This document shows positions 1-7,296 of a DNA stretch of 9,365 bases, in pieces. The DNA comes from CAYZJD01 sp964478455. Lineage in GTDB: Bacteria; Acidobacteriota; Terriglobia; Bryobacterales; Bryobacteraceae. The notes beneath the pieces are model-generated. The model was not told where the DNA came from, searched no databases, and saw only the letters and a list, made by a program, of their open reading frames with translations. How positions within the stretch are numbered: position 1 is the stretch's first letter; each line of letters starts with the position of its first letter. The stretch is from the NCBI GenBank assembly GCA_964478455.1, contig CAYZJD010000169.1, positions 1-9,365 of the forward strand. Direction: 5' to 3'. The translations under genes and the position numbers were made by a program.

Positions 1-1422
1 GCAGCGCCCCTCGCGGTCCTCGTCGAAAATCACCACCATCGCGCCGACTTCGCCCGCGATCTTGTCGAACTGCCGCACGTAGATCTTGCCCTCGTGCCAG
101 TTGCGAATGGTTTCGCGGAGATCGATCCCGTCGAGCATCGACGTGGTGAACGGCTCCACCCGCACGCGTTCCTCCGACAGGATGCTCTTGGCCTTCTTCC
201 GCAGAAACCGCCCGAAGTCCTCGACCACGATGTCCTCCGGCGGGTACGAGCAGATCGCGCTGCCGTCGATCTGCCGCGCCCATTCTCCGGGGAACTTCTC
301 CTTCTTGCGCCCCTTGAGACCGAATGGCCGCAGGCGCTGCTTCGGCCGCGGCAGGCGGCGGCGCAGGCGGATCTTTCGTGTGTCGAGCCAGACCTCCTCG
401 CCCGACAGGCTCACCGTCACAAGATCGCTCGCCGTCTTCTGGGGCGGATACTTGCCCGCGGTCTCCCAAACATCCCAGGCGTAGTTGTCGTCCACCGCCG
501 AGCGCGCGGCCACGGTGATGTCGAACAAGCCCGCCGCCAGATCGCCGCCCGCCAGCGCAAGGTTGCGCGTGTAGCGGGCCAGCAGGCGTCGCTGCCAGTG
601 TTCGACCTTGTCCCCCGTCGCCTCGTGGTAGGACTTCTCCGCCTCCCGCAGCAGCGCAAGCTGAACGCGCGGGCGGTCGATCAGCGGCTCGTCGCTCATC
701 CCGGCGCGGTACTGCTCGTACCGCCACTGTAAGTATGGATGCTCGATCGTGATCTCGGCCAGGCACTCGGGATGCGGATTCAGGACCTGCACGCCCGCGC
801 GCCTCCGGCGCCCCATCGGCTCGGCTTGCGGTTCCTCCATCGCGTCGAGGACCGGGTCGAGCAGGTTCAGCGACAGCACGACGAACACCGCCGCTAGCGG
901 GTCGAGGCCCTGGAGCTTCCAGGCGATGCCCGCCGCGTGCGCCGCCGCTTCATCGGAGCGCGGCTGCGGGTACACACGGTACGCCTCGATGTACTTCTCC
1001 AGTCCGACATGCCGCAGGGAATAGGGGTCCGGGTAGCAGTCGGGCAGGTGAGGCCGCTTATCGAAATCAGGCTCGACGAATTCCAGCTCCGCGCCGATCT
1101 CGCGGCCCGCGCGCAGCGCCTCGACGAACGGATCCGCCGGCTCGATGGGGATGTAGACGGCGCGGTCCTCCTCGCCTTCCTCCGGGTAGAGGATCACCGA
1201 CATCTCGGGCAGGCGCTCGAGGGCCCGCAGGTACGCCTGCCGCAGAGTAACCGGCAGCTCCACTGCGACGATGCGCGGCCTCTCGGCCAGCAGCACGCGG
1301 CGCACCGCTGCGGCGAATTCGAGCCTGCCGGGGGCAACGGGGAAGTACGTGAATCGCCCGCGCCGGAGGCTGCCCGCCTCCGTGAGATTCGGCGATGGGT
1401 CAGGCGCGGAGCCGGGGGACAT
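1..1422 (-). CDS. Large uncharacterised protein encoded downstream of a MoxR ATPase (5' part; C-terminus outside window)
   Basis: The minus strand is open without a stop from an ATG at 1422 to the left edge, giving 474 residues and no C-terminus. The start overlaps the end of the MoxR gene by 23 bp. GAAGAGG (1432-1438 complement) lies 9 nt upstream of the ATG, so translational coupling is likely. No signal peptide or membrane segment is seen. Residues about 25-120 resemble DUF5682/TraB/EreA-like folds: a hydrophobic strand ending in an acidic residue (PRIVAVELP, 49-57), a second strand (SVILYPEE, 75-82), then AVYIPIEPADPF (88-99) and ELEFVEPD (112-119). This matters because DUF5682 proteins are known partners of MoxR and VWA proteins, but the match is from memory and weak. 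Residues 350-376 are Arg/Lys-rich. The visible end carries VVIFDEDREGR (463-473), a strand followed by an acidic loop. That the frame is coding is well supported; its function is unknown. Confidence 0.85.
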   Translation of the reverse strand, partial: MSPGSAPDPSPNLTEAGSLRRGRFTYFPVAPGRLEFAAAVRRVLLAERPRIVAVELPVTLRQAYLRALERLPEMSVILYPEEGEEDRAVYIPIEPADPFVEALRAGREIGAELEFVEPDFDKRPHLPDCYPDPYSLRHVGLEKYIEAYRVYPQPRSDEAAAHAAGIAWKLQGLDPLAAVFVVLSLNLLDPVLDAMEEPQAEPMGRRRRAGVQVLNPHPECLAEITIEHPYLQWRYEQYRAGMSDEPLIDRPRVQLALLREAEKSYHEATGDKVEHWQRRLLARYTRNLALAGGDLAAGLFDITVAARSAVDDNYAWDVWETAGKYPPQKTASDLVTVSLSGEEVWLDTRKIRLRRRLPRPKQRLRPFGLKGRKKEKFPGEWARQIDGSAICSYPPEDIVVEDFGRFLRKKAKSILSEERVRVEPFTTSMLDGIDLRETIRNWHEGKIYVRQFDKIAGEVGAMVVIFDEDREGRC

Positions 1423-2233
1423 ACCGCATCGCCTCTTCGCCCAGCGTCTGAAGGACGGCGGATTCCAGGGCCACCAGCTCGTGCGCATGGTCCGTGGCCA
1501 GGCCCTTCAGCTTCATCGCAAACCGGGCGATGTTGATGCCGTCACGCACCGTGTAGCGCTCCTCGGCCGCGTGCGCCTGCTGGAGGAACTCGGTGACGTA
1601 GGTGAGGATTCTCTCCTCGCCGAAAGGGAGGTTCTCTTTGAGGATCTGGTACTCCTCGTCGCGCTCGGGGAAGTCGATGTAGATCTGCGGCTGGAGGCGC
1701 GAGTGGATGTACTCGGGCAGGTCGAAGGTGGAGGCGTCGTCGTTGAGCGTAGCGACGAAGCGGAAGTTCGGGTGCGCTTTGATCTTAATCCCGGCGACGA
1801 TCGACTCGACGTAGCGGCGCATATCGAGCAGCGGCGCCAGGCTCGCCCAGCTCTTCTCGCTCATTCGGTTGCCTTCGTCGAGGATGGAGACGCCGCCGCG
1901 GACCATCGCGGTCACCAGCGGCGAGGCCACGTACCGAAGCCGGCCTTCTCCTTCGATCACCGGCATCACCAGCAGATCCTCGGGGCGCGTGTCCACGGTG
2001 GCCTGCGTGATGTAGACCTCGCGGCCCAGCCGCCGGGCGGCCGTGTAGGCCAGGGTGGTCTTGCCCACGCCCGGCTTGCCCACAAGGCGCGGGGTCATCG
2101 GCACATCCTGCGAGTCCACCACCAGCCAGGCGGCCAGCAGTTGCCGCATCACCTCTTCCTGGCCGACCCAGCGCACGGGGATCTCGTCGGGATGGGCGAG
2201 GTGCAGCGGCACGCCCTCGATCTCAACCACCAT
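1400..2233 (-). CDS. MoxR-type AAA+ ATPase
   Basis: This 277-residue protein is a single AAA+ (AAA_5/MoxR) module, expected to act in the cytoplasm as a chaperone-like ATPase that remodels or activates partner proteins. Visible motifs are Walker A GKPGVGKTT (52-60), the RPEDLL segment typical of the clade (83-88), Walker B SILDE (116-120), sensor-1 Asn in VATLND (N164) and a likely arginine finger in EYIHSRL (R179). A helical lid follows from about 190 to the end. Length is normal for the family. The ATG at 2233 has no Shine-Dalgarno sequence, but a TAGAAT box ends 8 nt upstream, which fits a leaderless message. The next gene overlaps its stop codon by 23 bp, so the two are probably co-expressed and may function together. 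MoxR ATPases are usually paired with VWA-domain proteins; none is visible here, but one could lie past the left edge. Confidence 0.95.
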   Translation of the reverse strand: MVVEIEGVPLHLAHPDEIPVRWVGQEEVMRQLLAAWLVVDSQDVPMTPRLVGKPGVGKTTLAYTAARRLGREVYITQATVDTRPEDLLVMPVIEGEGRLRYVASPLVTAMVRGGVSILDEGNRMSEKSWASLAPLLDMRRYVESIVAGIKIKAHPNFRFVATLNDDASTFDLPEYIHSRLQPQIYIDFPERDEEYQILKENLPFGEERILTYVTEFLQQAHAAEERYTVRDGINIARFAMKLKGLATDHAHELVALESAVLQTLGEEAMRYVPRLRA

Positions 2234-2241
2234 ACGACGCC

Positions 2242-2247
2242 ATTCTA
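2242..2247 (-). promoter_or_regulatory. Possible -10 box for the MoxR gene, at the edge of palindrome copy 1
   Basis: On the minus strand TAGAAT (five of six matches to TATAAT) ends 8 nt before the MoxR ATG at 2233, so transcription would begin at or next to the start codon. The best -35 candidate, TGGACC (2272-2267), is four of six with a 19-nt spacer and lies inside the palindrome. The absence of a ribosome binding site supports a leaderless transcript. The assignment is tentative. Confidence 0.32.
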
Positions 2248-2328
2248 AAACGGGTCAGCCTGATCTGGTCCATTTATCGGTGCGTGTACGGCGCGCAAAA
2301 ATGGAGCAGATCAGGCTGACCCCTTTTT
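2247..2328. repeat. Palindromic interspersed element, copy 1 (REP/MITE-like)
   Basis: Two inverted arms, 2247-2275 and 2299-2328, flank a 23-nt loop (2276-2298). The arms contain GGGTCAGCCTGATCTG on the left and CAGATCAGGCTGACCCC on the right. They pair throughout except for G2268 opposite G2306 and C2251 opposite C2323. The loop may form a small nested hairpin (GTGCG with CGCGC around TGTACGG). The element lies in the divergent intergenic region and ends 4 nt before the padR -35 hexamer. A near-identical copy in the same orientation lies at 8345-8427. There is no transposase in the window and no clear target-site duplication. The layout resembles REP elements mobilised by RAYT/IS200-like proteins, or a small MITE; which of these is inference. 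Confidence 0.95.
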
Positions 2329-2332
2329 GGGG

Positions 2333-2362
2333 TTGACAGGGGAGGAGGGAAGGGATTAGACT
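2333..2362 (+). promoter_or_regulatory. sigma70-like promoter of the padR-efflux operon
   Basis: A perfect -35 hexamer TTGACA (2333-2338) is followed after 18 nt by TAGACT (2357-2362), four of six matches to TATAAT. The expected transcription start is near 2369, leaving only a few untranslated bases before the padR ATG at 2373. The purine-rich run in the spacer (2341-2354) looks like a Shine-Dalgarno sequence but lies upstream of the predicted transcript start and 18 nt from the ATG, so it should not serve as one. A PadR operator would be expected to overlap this region, but I could not find a convincing dyad. Confidence 0.65.
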
Positions 2363-2372
2363 GAAGAATCGA

Positions 2373-2714
2373 ATGCCGATATCGAAATCCGATCACTCAC
2401 TGGCCGGAACGCTGTATCGGGATCTGTATTCGGGCCTGGTGCGGCTGCACATCCTTTACCACGCCGCTGAGGAGCCGATCTTCGGCCTCGGGATCATGGA
2501 CGAGCTTGCCCGGCACGGGTACAAGCTAAGCGCCGGCACGCTGTATCCGCTCTTGCACGGCCTGGAGCGCAAGGAGTTGCTTCGTTCCAGGCAGGTGCGG
2601 AAGAACGGCCACACCCGGCGGGTTTACCGGATCACACCTCAGGGGCGACAGGCGCTTAGGGCGGCGAAGGAAAAGGTGCGGGAACTGTTCGGAGAGCTGT
2701 TCGAGCAGAGCTGA
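2373..2714 (+). CDS. PadR-family winged-helix transcriptional regulator
   Basis: The 113-residue protein has the PadR winged-helix domain. Helix 1 spans about 16-31. The recognition helix follows the family signature LSAGTLYPLLHGLERKELL (52-70), and the beta wing ends in RRVYRITPQG (82-91). Only one short helix (about 92-111) follows, as in the short PadR subfamily, where it forms the dimer interface. PadR proteins usually repress neighbouring transporter or detoxification genes and release DNA on binding a small aromatic or drug-like ligand. Here the gene is first in the operon, 25 bp ahead of the outer-membrane factor, so it probably represses both itself and the efflux genes. The start is supported by the near-leaderless promoter just upstream; no Shine-Dalgarno sequence is present. 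Confidence 0.93.
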   Translation: MPISKSDHSLAGTLYRDLYSGLVRLHILYHAAEEPIFGLGIMDELARHGYKLSAGTLYPLLHGLERKELLRSRQVRKNGHTRRVYRITPQGRQALRAAKEKVRELFGELFEQS

Positions 2715-2725
2715 CGAGCAGCACC

Positions 2726-2732
2726 AGAGGGG
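2726..2732 (+). promoter_or_regulatory. Shine-Dalgarno site fixing the outer-membrane factor start
   Basis: AGAGGGG is 7 nt before the ATG at 2740, an ideal distance, but only 1 nt before an in-frame GTG at 2734. This favours the ATG as the true start. Confidence 0.7.
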
Positions 2733-2739
2733 CGTGAGC

Positions 2740-4125
2740 ATGACCAGTCGTCACACTGTTGCACAGGTTTCTATTCTCTTTGCGTTCCTGGCCGGCCCGC
2801 CGGCCTGCCAAGCTCAGGAGGCTCTCACCCTGGAGCAGGCAGTCGCCGAGGCAACAGACCGCTACCCGGCAACACGGGCGGCGAAGGAGGACGTCTCGTC
2901 CGCGGCGGCGGCGATTCACCTGGCCCGCACGGCCTATCTGCCGTCGGCGACGTTATTCGGGCAGGCGAACCGGGCCACCCGGAACAACGTGTTCGGCATG
3001 CTGCTTCCGCAGTCCCAGGTGGCGTCCATTTCCGGACCGGTGCTGGCAGGCACCGACATGAACAGCGTCTGGGGCAGTGCGGTGAGCTTCCTGGTTTCGT
3101 GGGAGCCTTTCGACCTCGGCCTGCGTAGGGCGAATGTTGAACTGGCGGAAGCCGGCCGGCGCCGCGCGATGGCGGCGGCAGATCGAACGCGCTTCGAAGT
3201 TGGCGCATCGACGGCCGCGGCGTTTCTTACCGTACTTGCCGCTGAACAGACGGCGGTAGCGGCCAAGGCTGGCGTCGAGCGTTCGAGGGTGCTGGCCGGG
3301 ATTGTCGATTCTCTGGTGAGAGCGCAGCTTCGCCCGGGCGCCGACGCGAGCCGGGCGCGGGCAGAGCTGGCAGCCGCCGAGAACCAGCTCATCCAGGCCG
3401 AGCAGGCAATCCAGGTGGCCAAGGCCGCGCTGGGGCAGTACGTGGATCGCCGGCCCTCCGACCTCAATGTCTCGAGCGGGCGCTTGCTCGACTTGCCCGG
3501 TGACACTCTCTCGAGCGAAAGCGCGACGAACAGGCACCCGCAGGCGATCGAGCAGGAATCGGTAGTCCAACAGGCGCAGGCGGCGGACCGAGCGATTGCC
3601 CGCTCTTACGTCCCGAGGTTCAGTCTCCAGGCCGCGAGCTACGCCCGAGGCACGGGGGCCATGACGAATGGCGATAGGCTCGGCGGGCTCTCGGGGCTGG
3701 GCCCGAACATCTTCAACTGGGGTCTCGGCGTGTCGGTGAGCTTCCCCATCATGGACCTGCCCGCCGTGCGCGCGCGCAGAGACGTAGAGAAGCACCGGGA
3801 ACTGGCCGAAACGGCGAGACTCGATCAGATCCGCCGTGAACTCAGCGCACAGGTGGAGAAGGCCCGGGCCGAACTGGAGGGCGCGAGACGGATCGCCCGG
3901 AACACGCCGGTTCAACTGGAGGCAGCGCGGGCGGCGGACCAGCAGGCCACCGCGAGGTACCAGGCGGGGCTCGGCACGCTTGTCGAGGTGGCAGAGGCTC
4001 AGCGGCTGGTGACGCAGGCAGAGATCGACGATTCGCTGGCGAGGCTCAATGTCTGGCGCGCCTTGTTGTCCATCGCCGTGGCGGCAGGAGATATCACGGC
4101 CTTCGTTCGCCAGGCAGCGAAATAG
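2740..4125 (+). CDS. TolC/OprM-type outer-membrane efflux protein
   Basis: This 461-residue protein is the outer-membrane channel of a tripartite efflux pump. The N-terminus is a signal peptide: a hydrophobic core at about 7-19 and a likely cleavage after ACQA (residue 25). There is a Cys at 23, but the preceding GPPA is not a lipobox, so lipidation is unlikely. Two OEP repeats are visible. The first runs from about 27, with LTLEQAVAEA and the Tyr-Leu-Pro turn AYLPSATL (65-72). The second starts near 262, with NRHPQAIEQE and the matching YVPRFSLQA (290-298). The C-terminal family signature RYQAGLGTLVEVAEAQR is at 406-422. Long Ala/Glu/Arg-rich helices between them would form the periplasmic barrel. 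It sits between padR and the pump gene (24-bp gap). An alternative GTG start at 2734 would add two residues but lacks proper spacing from the Shine-Dalgarno site. Confidence 0.93.
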   Translation: MTSRHTVAQVSILFAFLAGPPACQAQEALTLEQAVAEATDRYPATRAAKEDVSSAAAAIHLARTAYLPSATLFGQANRATRNNVFGMLLPQSQVASISGPVLAGTDMNSVWGSAVSFLVSWEPFDLGLRRANVELAEAGRRRAMAAADRTRFEVGASTAAAFLTVLAAEQTAVAAKAGVERSRVLAGIVDSLVRAQLRPGADASRARAELAAAENQLIQAEQAIQVAKAALGQYVDRRPSDLNVSSGRLLDLPGDTLSSESATNRHPQAIEQESVVQQAQAADRAIARSYVPRFSLQAASYARGTGAMTNGDRLGGLSGLGPNIFNWGLGVSVSFPIMDLPAVRARRDVEKHRELAETARLDQIRRELSAQVEKARAELEGARRIARNTPVQLEAARAADQQATARYQAGLGTLVEVAEAQRLVTQAEIDDSLARLNVWRALLSIAVAAGDITAFVRQAAK

Positions 4126-4139
4126 GCAAGAAAGCTACG

Positions 4140-4147
4140 GGAGGGAG
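4140..4147 (+). promoter_or_regulatory. Ribosome binding site of the RND pump gene
   Basis: GGAGGGAG directly precedes the ATG at 4150. Its GGAGG core ends 5 nt before the start codon. It supports that ATG over later in-frame Met codons. Confidence 0.7.
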
Positions 4148-4149
4148 AA

Positions 4150-7100
4150 ATGTGGCTGGTTAACGCGGCTATGAAACGGCCGATTACGGTGCTTGTCGCT
4201 GTGCTCGCCATCGCGCTGGCTTCGATCCTGGCGATCAAGCGAATGCGCATTGACATCTTCCCCAGTCTCGGCTCGCCCACGATCTACGTGGCGCAGCCTT
4301 ACGGGGGGATGGATCCATCCCAGATGGAGGGATTCCTCACTTACTACTACGAGTACCATTTCCTCTATATCACCGGTATCGAGCACGTCGAGTCGAAGAG
4401 CATTCAGGGTGTGGCGCTGATGAAGCTGGTCTTCCATCCGGGCACAAACATGAACCAGGCCGTCGCCGAAGTGGTGGCCCAAGTGAACCGCTCCCGCGCC
4501 TTCATGCCGCCCGGCGCCGTGCCTCCCTTCATCGTTCGGTTCGATGCCGGAAGCGTGCCCGTGGCACAGCTCGTCTTCTCGAGTCCGATCCGGAGTCCCG
4601 GCGAAATGCAGGACATCGCCATCAACCGGGTGCGGCCGCTCTTTGCGACGCTGCCCGGCGTCTCGGCGCCGCCGCCGTTCGGCGGCAACCAGCGAACCAT
4701 CGTCGTGCGCATCGACCCGGAGCGCCTGCGGGCGTACCAACTGTCGCCGGAAGAAGTGGTGGCGGCAGTGAACAAGGCAAGCGCCGTGCTTCCATCCGGT
4801 GTTGTCCGCATGGGCGAGCAATCGTACATCGCTTCGACCAATGCCACGGTGGGAGGAAACCTCGGCGAGCTGATGGACGCGCCGGTGCGCGGCGGATCGG
4901 GGCCCAGCGTGTACCTCCGCGACCTCGGTTACATCGAAAGCGGGACGGACATCCTCACCGGGTACGCGCACGTCAACGGGCGGCGTACCGTTTACATTCC
5001 AGTAACAAAGCGCGCGGACGCCTCAACGCTCGCGGTAATCCAGCGCGTCAAGGAAGCGCTGCCGAGAATGCGAGCGGCGGCGCCGGAGGACGTGGAGATT
5101 CGCCTGGAATTCGACCAGTCGGGCTACGTGTCCAGGGCGCTCCGAACCCTTGTCCACGAGGCGTTGCTAGGGGCGCTGCTGACGGGACTGATGGTGCTGC
5201 TGTTCCTGAGAGACTGGCGCAGCGCTTTGATCGTGGTCGCCACGATCCCGTTTGCGTTACTGGCAGCAGTGGTGTGGCTCTGGGCGTCCGGGCAAACGAT
5301 CAACATCATGACGCTGGCCGGGCTTGCGCTTGCCGTTGGAATCCTGGTGGACGAGGCGACCGTGCTCATCGAGAGCATCCATTCGCACCTGGCGGCGGGC
5401 GATTCCCGGGCGTGGGCGATCCTCGGCGCTTCCGCAAAGACCGCCATCCCGCGTCTGCTGGCGATGGTCTCGATTCTGGCCGTGTTTGTGCCGTCCTTCT
5501 TCATGACCGGCGTCGGGCGGCAGCTCTTCATCCCTCTATCCCTGGCCGTCGGATTCGCCATGATCTCGTCGTATGTGCTGTCCAGCTCATTTGTTCCGGT
5601 GCTCGCGGCCAGGGTCATTCGCAAGGCCCACGGTGAGGAGAGCCGGGGACTCTTCCACCGCCTGCGCGAGTTCTACGCGAAGTACCTGCGACTTACTCTC
5701 CGTTTTCGGTGGCCGCTGGCCGCCGCTTACTTGTTGGGGGCCGGGCTGATCCTGGCGGTTCTTTACCCGCGCGTGGGACGAGAGATCCTCCCCGCCGTCG
5801 ACGCCGGCCAGTTCCAACTTCGCTTGCGCGCGCCGACCGGCACACGGATCGAGCGGACCGAAGTTCTGACTCTCCGAGCGATGGACCTGATACGCGACAC
5901 GGTGGGCGCGGAGAACGTTCAGATCACCACGAGCTTCATCGGCGTACAGCCCGCGAGCTATCCCATCAATACCATCTACCTGTGGACCAGCGGCCCGCAT
6001 GAAGCCGTTCTGCTGGTTGCGCTCAAACCCTCGGCGAAACTGCGCGGGGAGGAACTGAAGGAGGAGTTGCGCGCCCGGTTTGCCAGGCAACTGCCCGGTG
6101 TCAGGATCTCGTTTGAGGCAGGCGACATCGTGAGCCGGGTGATGAGCTTCGGGTCCGACACGGCCATCGAAGTGGCGGTTCAGGGACCGAGCCTCGCCGC
6201 CAATCGCGCTCACGCCGAGAAGGTGCACGCGGAACTCGCCGGGCTGAGCGTGCTGCGCGACCTCCAATACGCGCAGCCGCTGGATTACCCGACGCTCGAA
6301 ATCCTGGTGGATCGGGAGCGCGCGGGGCAGCTCGGCTTGACAGCGGCTGGAACGGCGCGGTCGCTCGTGGCTGCAACCTCGTCGAGCCGCTTTGTCGAGC
6401 CCAATTTCTGGCGTGATCCGGCCAGCGGCAATGCGTTTCAGATTCAGGTGGAGATCCCGCAGCACCGCATAACTTCCCTGGACGATGTACGCTCTCTGCC
6501 GGTGACGGCGCACAACGGAAGCCGGGCGCTTCTCGGCGACGTGGCCGATCTGAAGATCACCGAGTCCCTCGGGCTGGTCGAGAGGTACAACATGCAGCGC
6601 GTCGTCAGCCTCACGGCGAACATTCACGGCAGACCCCTTGGCGACGTAGCGCCGATGATCCGCCAGGCCATCGAGAAGGCGGGTGAGCCGCCGCGGGGCG
6701 TGACTGTCGCGGTCCGGGGCCAGATTCCTCCGCTCGAGGAGACCATTTCCGGCCTGCAAGCAGGGCTTCTGCTGTCGATTGTGGTCATCTTTCTTCTTTT
6801 GGCGGCAAACTTCGAATCCTTCCGTCTCGCCATCGCGGCGGCGTCCACGGTGCCAGCGGTTCTCTGCGGCGTGCTGCTGATGCTGCTGATCACGGGGACC
6901 ACGCTGAACGTGCAATCGTTCATGGGCGCCATCATGGCGGTGGGAATCGCCGTGGCGAACTCGATTCTTCTGGTCACCTTCGCCGAGTTCAGCCGCCGCA
7001 GCGGGGCGCCGGTTCAGGACGCGAGCATGCAAGCCGGCCGCGGCCGCCTGCGCGCGATTCTGATGACCGCGACGGCGATGGTCGCAGGCATGGCGCCGAT

Positions 7101-7296
7101 CGCGTTGGGCATTGGCGAAGGCGCGGAGCAGACGACGCCGCTCGGCCGGGCTGTCATCGGCGGGCTCACGCTGGCCACCTTTGCCACGCTGACGGTGCTG
7201 CCGGCCCTGTACGCGATTCTGCAACGCAGCGCGAGCCGCACGACTGCGTCACTACACCCGATGGATCCCGATGGGAGGTACTATGAGCCGCGCTAG
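4150..7296 (+). CDS. RND-family efflux pump, inner-membrane permease (AcrB/MdtB-like fold)
   Basis: At 1048 residues this is a full-length RND permease exporting an unknown substrate by proton antiport. The topology is complete: TM1 about 11-31; first periplasmic loop about 32-335 starting with IDIFPSLGSPTIYV (34-47); TM2-6 about 336-485; TM7 about 521-540; second periplasmic loop about 541-867; TM8-12 about 868-1022. The TM4 relay motif reads GILVDEATV (397-405), so the usual Asp-Asp pair is D401-E402. In TM10 the motif is GIAVANSILLV (932-942), placing Ala936 where AcrB has its essential Lys940. The TM11 start keeps RLRAILMT (966-973). It matches neither classical HAE-1 pumps (DD plus K) nor HME metal pumps of the CusA type. 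Loop lengths fit a drug, lipid or dye exporter better than a metal pump, but the substrate cannot be read from sequence. It overlaps the adaptor gene by 14 bp. Confidence 0.97.
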   Translation: MWLVNAAMKRPITVLVAVLAIALASILAIKRMRIDIFPSLGSPTIYVAQPYGGMDPSQMEGFLTYYYEYHFLYITGIEHVESKSIQGVALMKLVFHPGTNMNQAVAEVVAQVNRSRAFMPPGAVPPFIVRFDAGSVPVAQLVFSSPIRSPGEMQDIAINRVRPLFATLPGVSAPPPFGGNQRTIVVRIDPERLRAYQLSPEEVVAAVNKASAVLPSGVVRMGEQSYIASTNATVGGNLGELMDAPVRGGSGPSVYLRDLGYIESGTDILTGYAHVNGRRTVYIPVTKRADASTLAVIQRVKEALPRMRAAAPEDVEIRLEFDQSGYVSRALRTLVHEALLGALLTGLMVLLFLRDWRSALIVVATIPFALLAAVVWLWASGQTINIMTLAGLALAVGILVDEATVLIESIHSHLAAGDSRAWAILGASAKTAIPRLLAMVSILAVFVPSFFMTGVGRQLFIPLSLAVGFAMISSYVLSSSFVPVLAARVIRKAHGEESRGLFHRLREFYAKYLRLTLRFRWPLAAAYLLGAGLILAVLYPRVGREILPAVDAGQFQLRLRAPTGTRIERTEVLTLRAMDLIRDTVGAENVQITTSFIGVQPASYPINTIYLWTSGPHEAVLLVALKPSAKLRGEELKEELRARFARQLPGVRISFEAGDIVSRVMSFGSDTAIEVAVQGPSLAANRAHAEKVHAELAGLSVLRDLQYAQPLDYPTLEILVDRERAGQLGLTAAGTARSLVAATSSSRFVEPNFWRDPASGNAFQIQVEIPQHRITSLDDVRSLPVTAHNGSRALLGDVADLKITESLGLVERYNMQRVVSLTANIHGRPLGDVAPMIRQAIEKAGEPPRGVTVAVRGQIPPLEETISGLQAGLLLSIVVIFLLLAANFESFRLAIAAASTVPAVLCGVLLMLLITGTTLNVQSFMGAIMAVGIAVANSILLVTFAEFSRRSGAPVQDASMQAGRGRLRAILMTATAMVAGMAPIALGIGEGAEQTTPLGRAVIGGLTLATFATLTVLPALYAILQRSASRTTASLHPMDPDGRYYEPR
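7273..7278 (+). promoter_or_regulatory. Ribosome binding site fixing the adaptor start, inside the pump gene
   Basis: GGGAGG lies 4 nt before the ATG at 7283, within the last codons of the pump gene. An in-frame ATG at 7271 overlaps this site and has no Shine-Dalgarno sequence of its own, so 7283 is the better start. The arrangement suggests translational coupling. Confidence 0.7.

Noticed and set aside
94..732. Plus-strand frames in the first 1.5 kb, the longest 212 codons
   Set aside because: The minus strand is continuously open here for 474 codons with balanced composition and is coupled to MoxR. The plus frames are Arg/Pro-rich shadows.
1271..2248. A 325-codon plus-strand frame opposite the MoxR ATPase
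   Set aside because: The opposite strand has full Walker A, Walker B, sensor and arginine-finger motifs. The plus frame shows no family features and is a codon-bias artefact.
2796..2810. Lipoprotein signal at Cys23 of the outer-membrane factor
   Set aside because: The residues before the Cys are Gly-Pro-Pro-Ala, which does not match a lipobox. A signal peptidase I site after ACQA is a better fit.
5587..7224. A 545-codon open frame on the minus strand opposite the RND pump gene
   Set aside because: It lies entirely antisense to a clearly recognised pump. Its composition (Arg/His/Gln-rich, no domain) is typical of a high-GC shadow frame.
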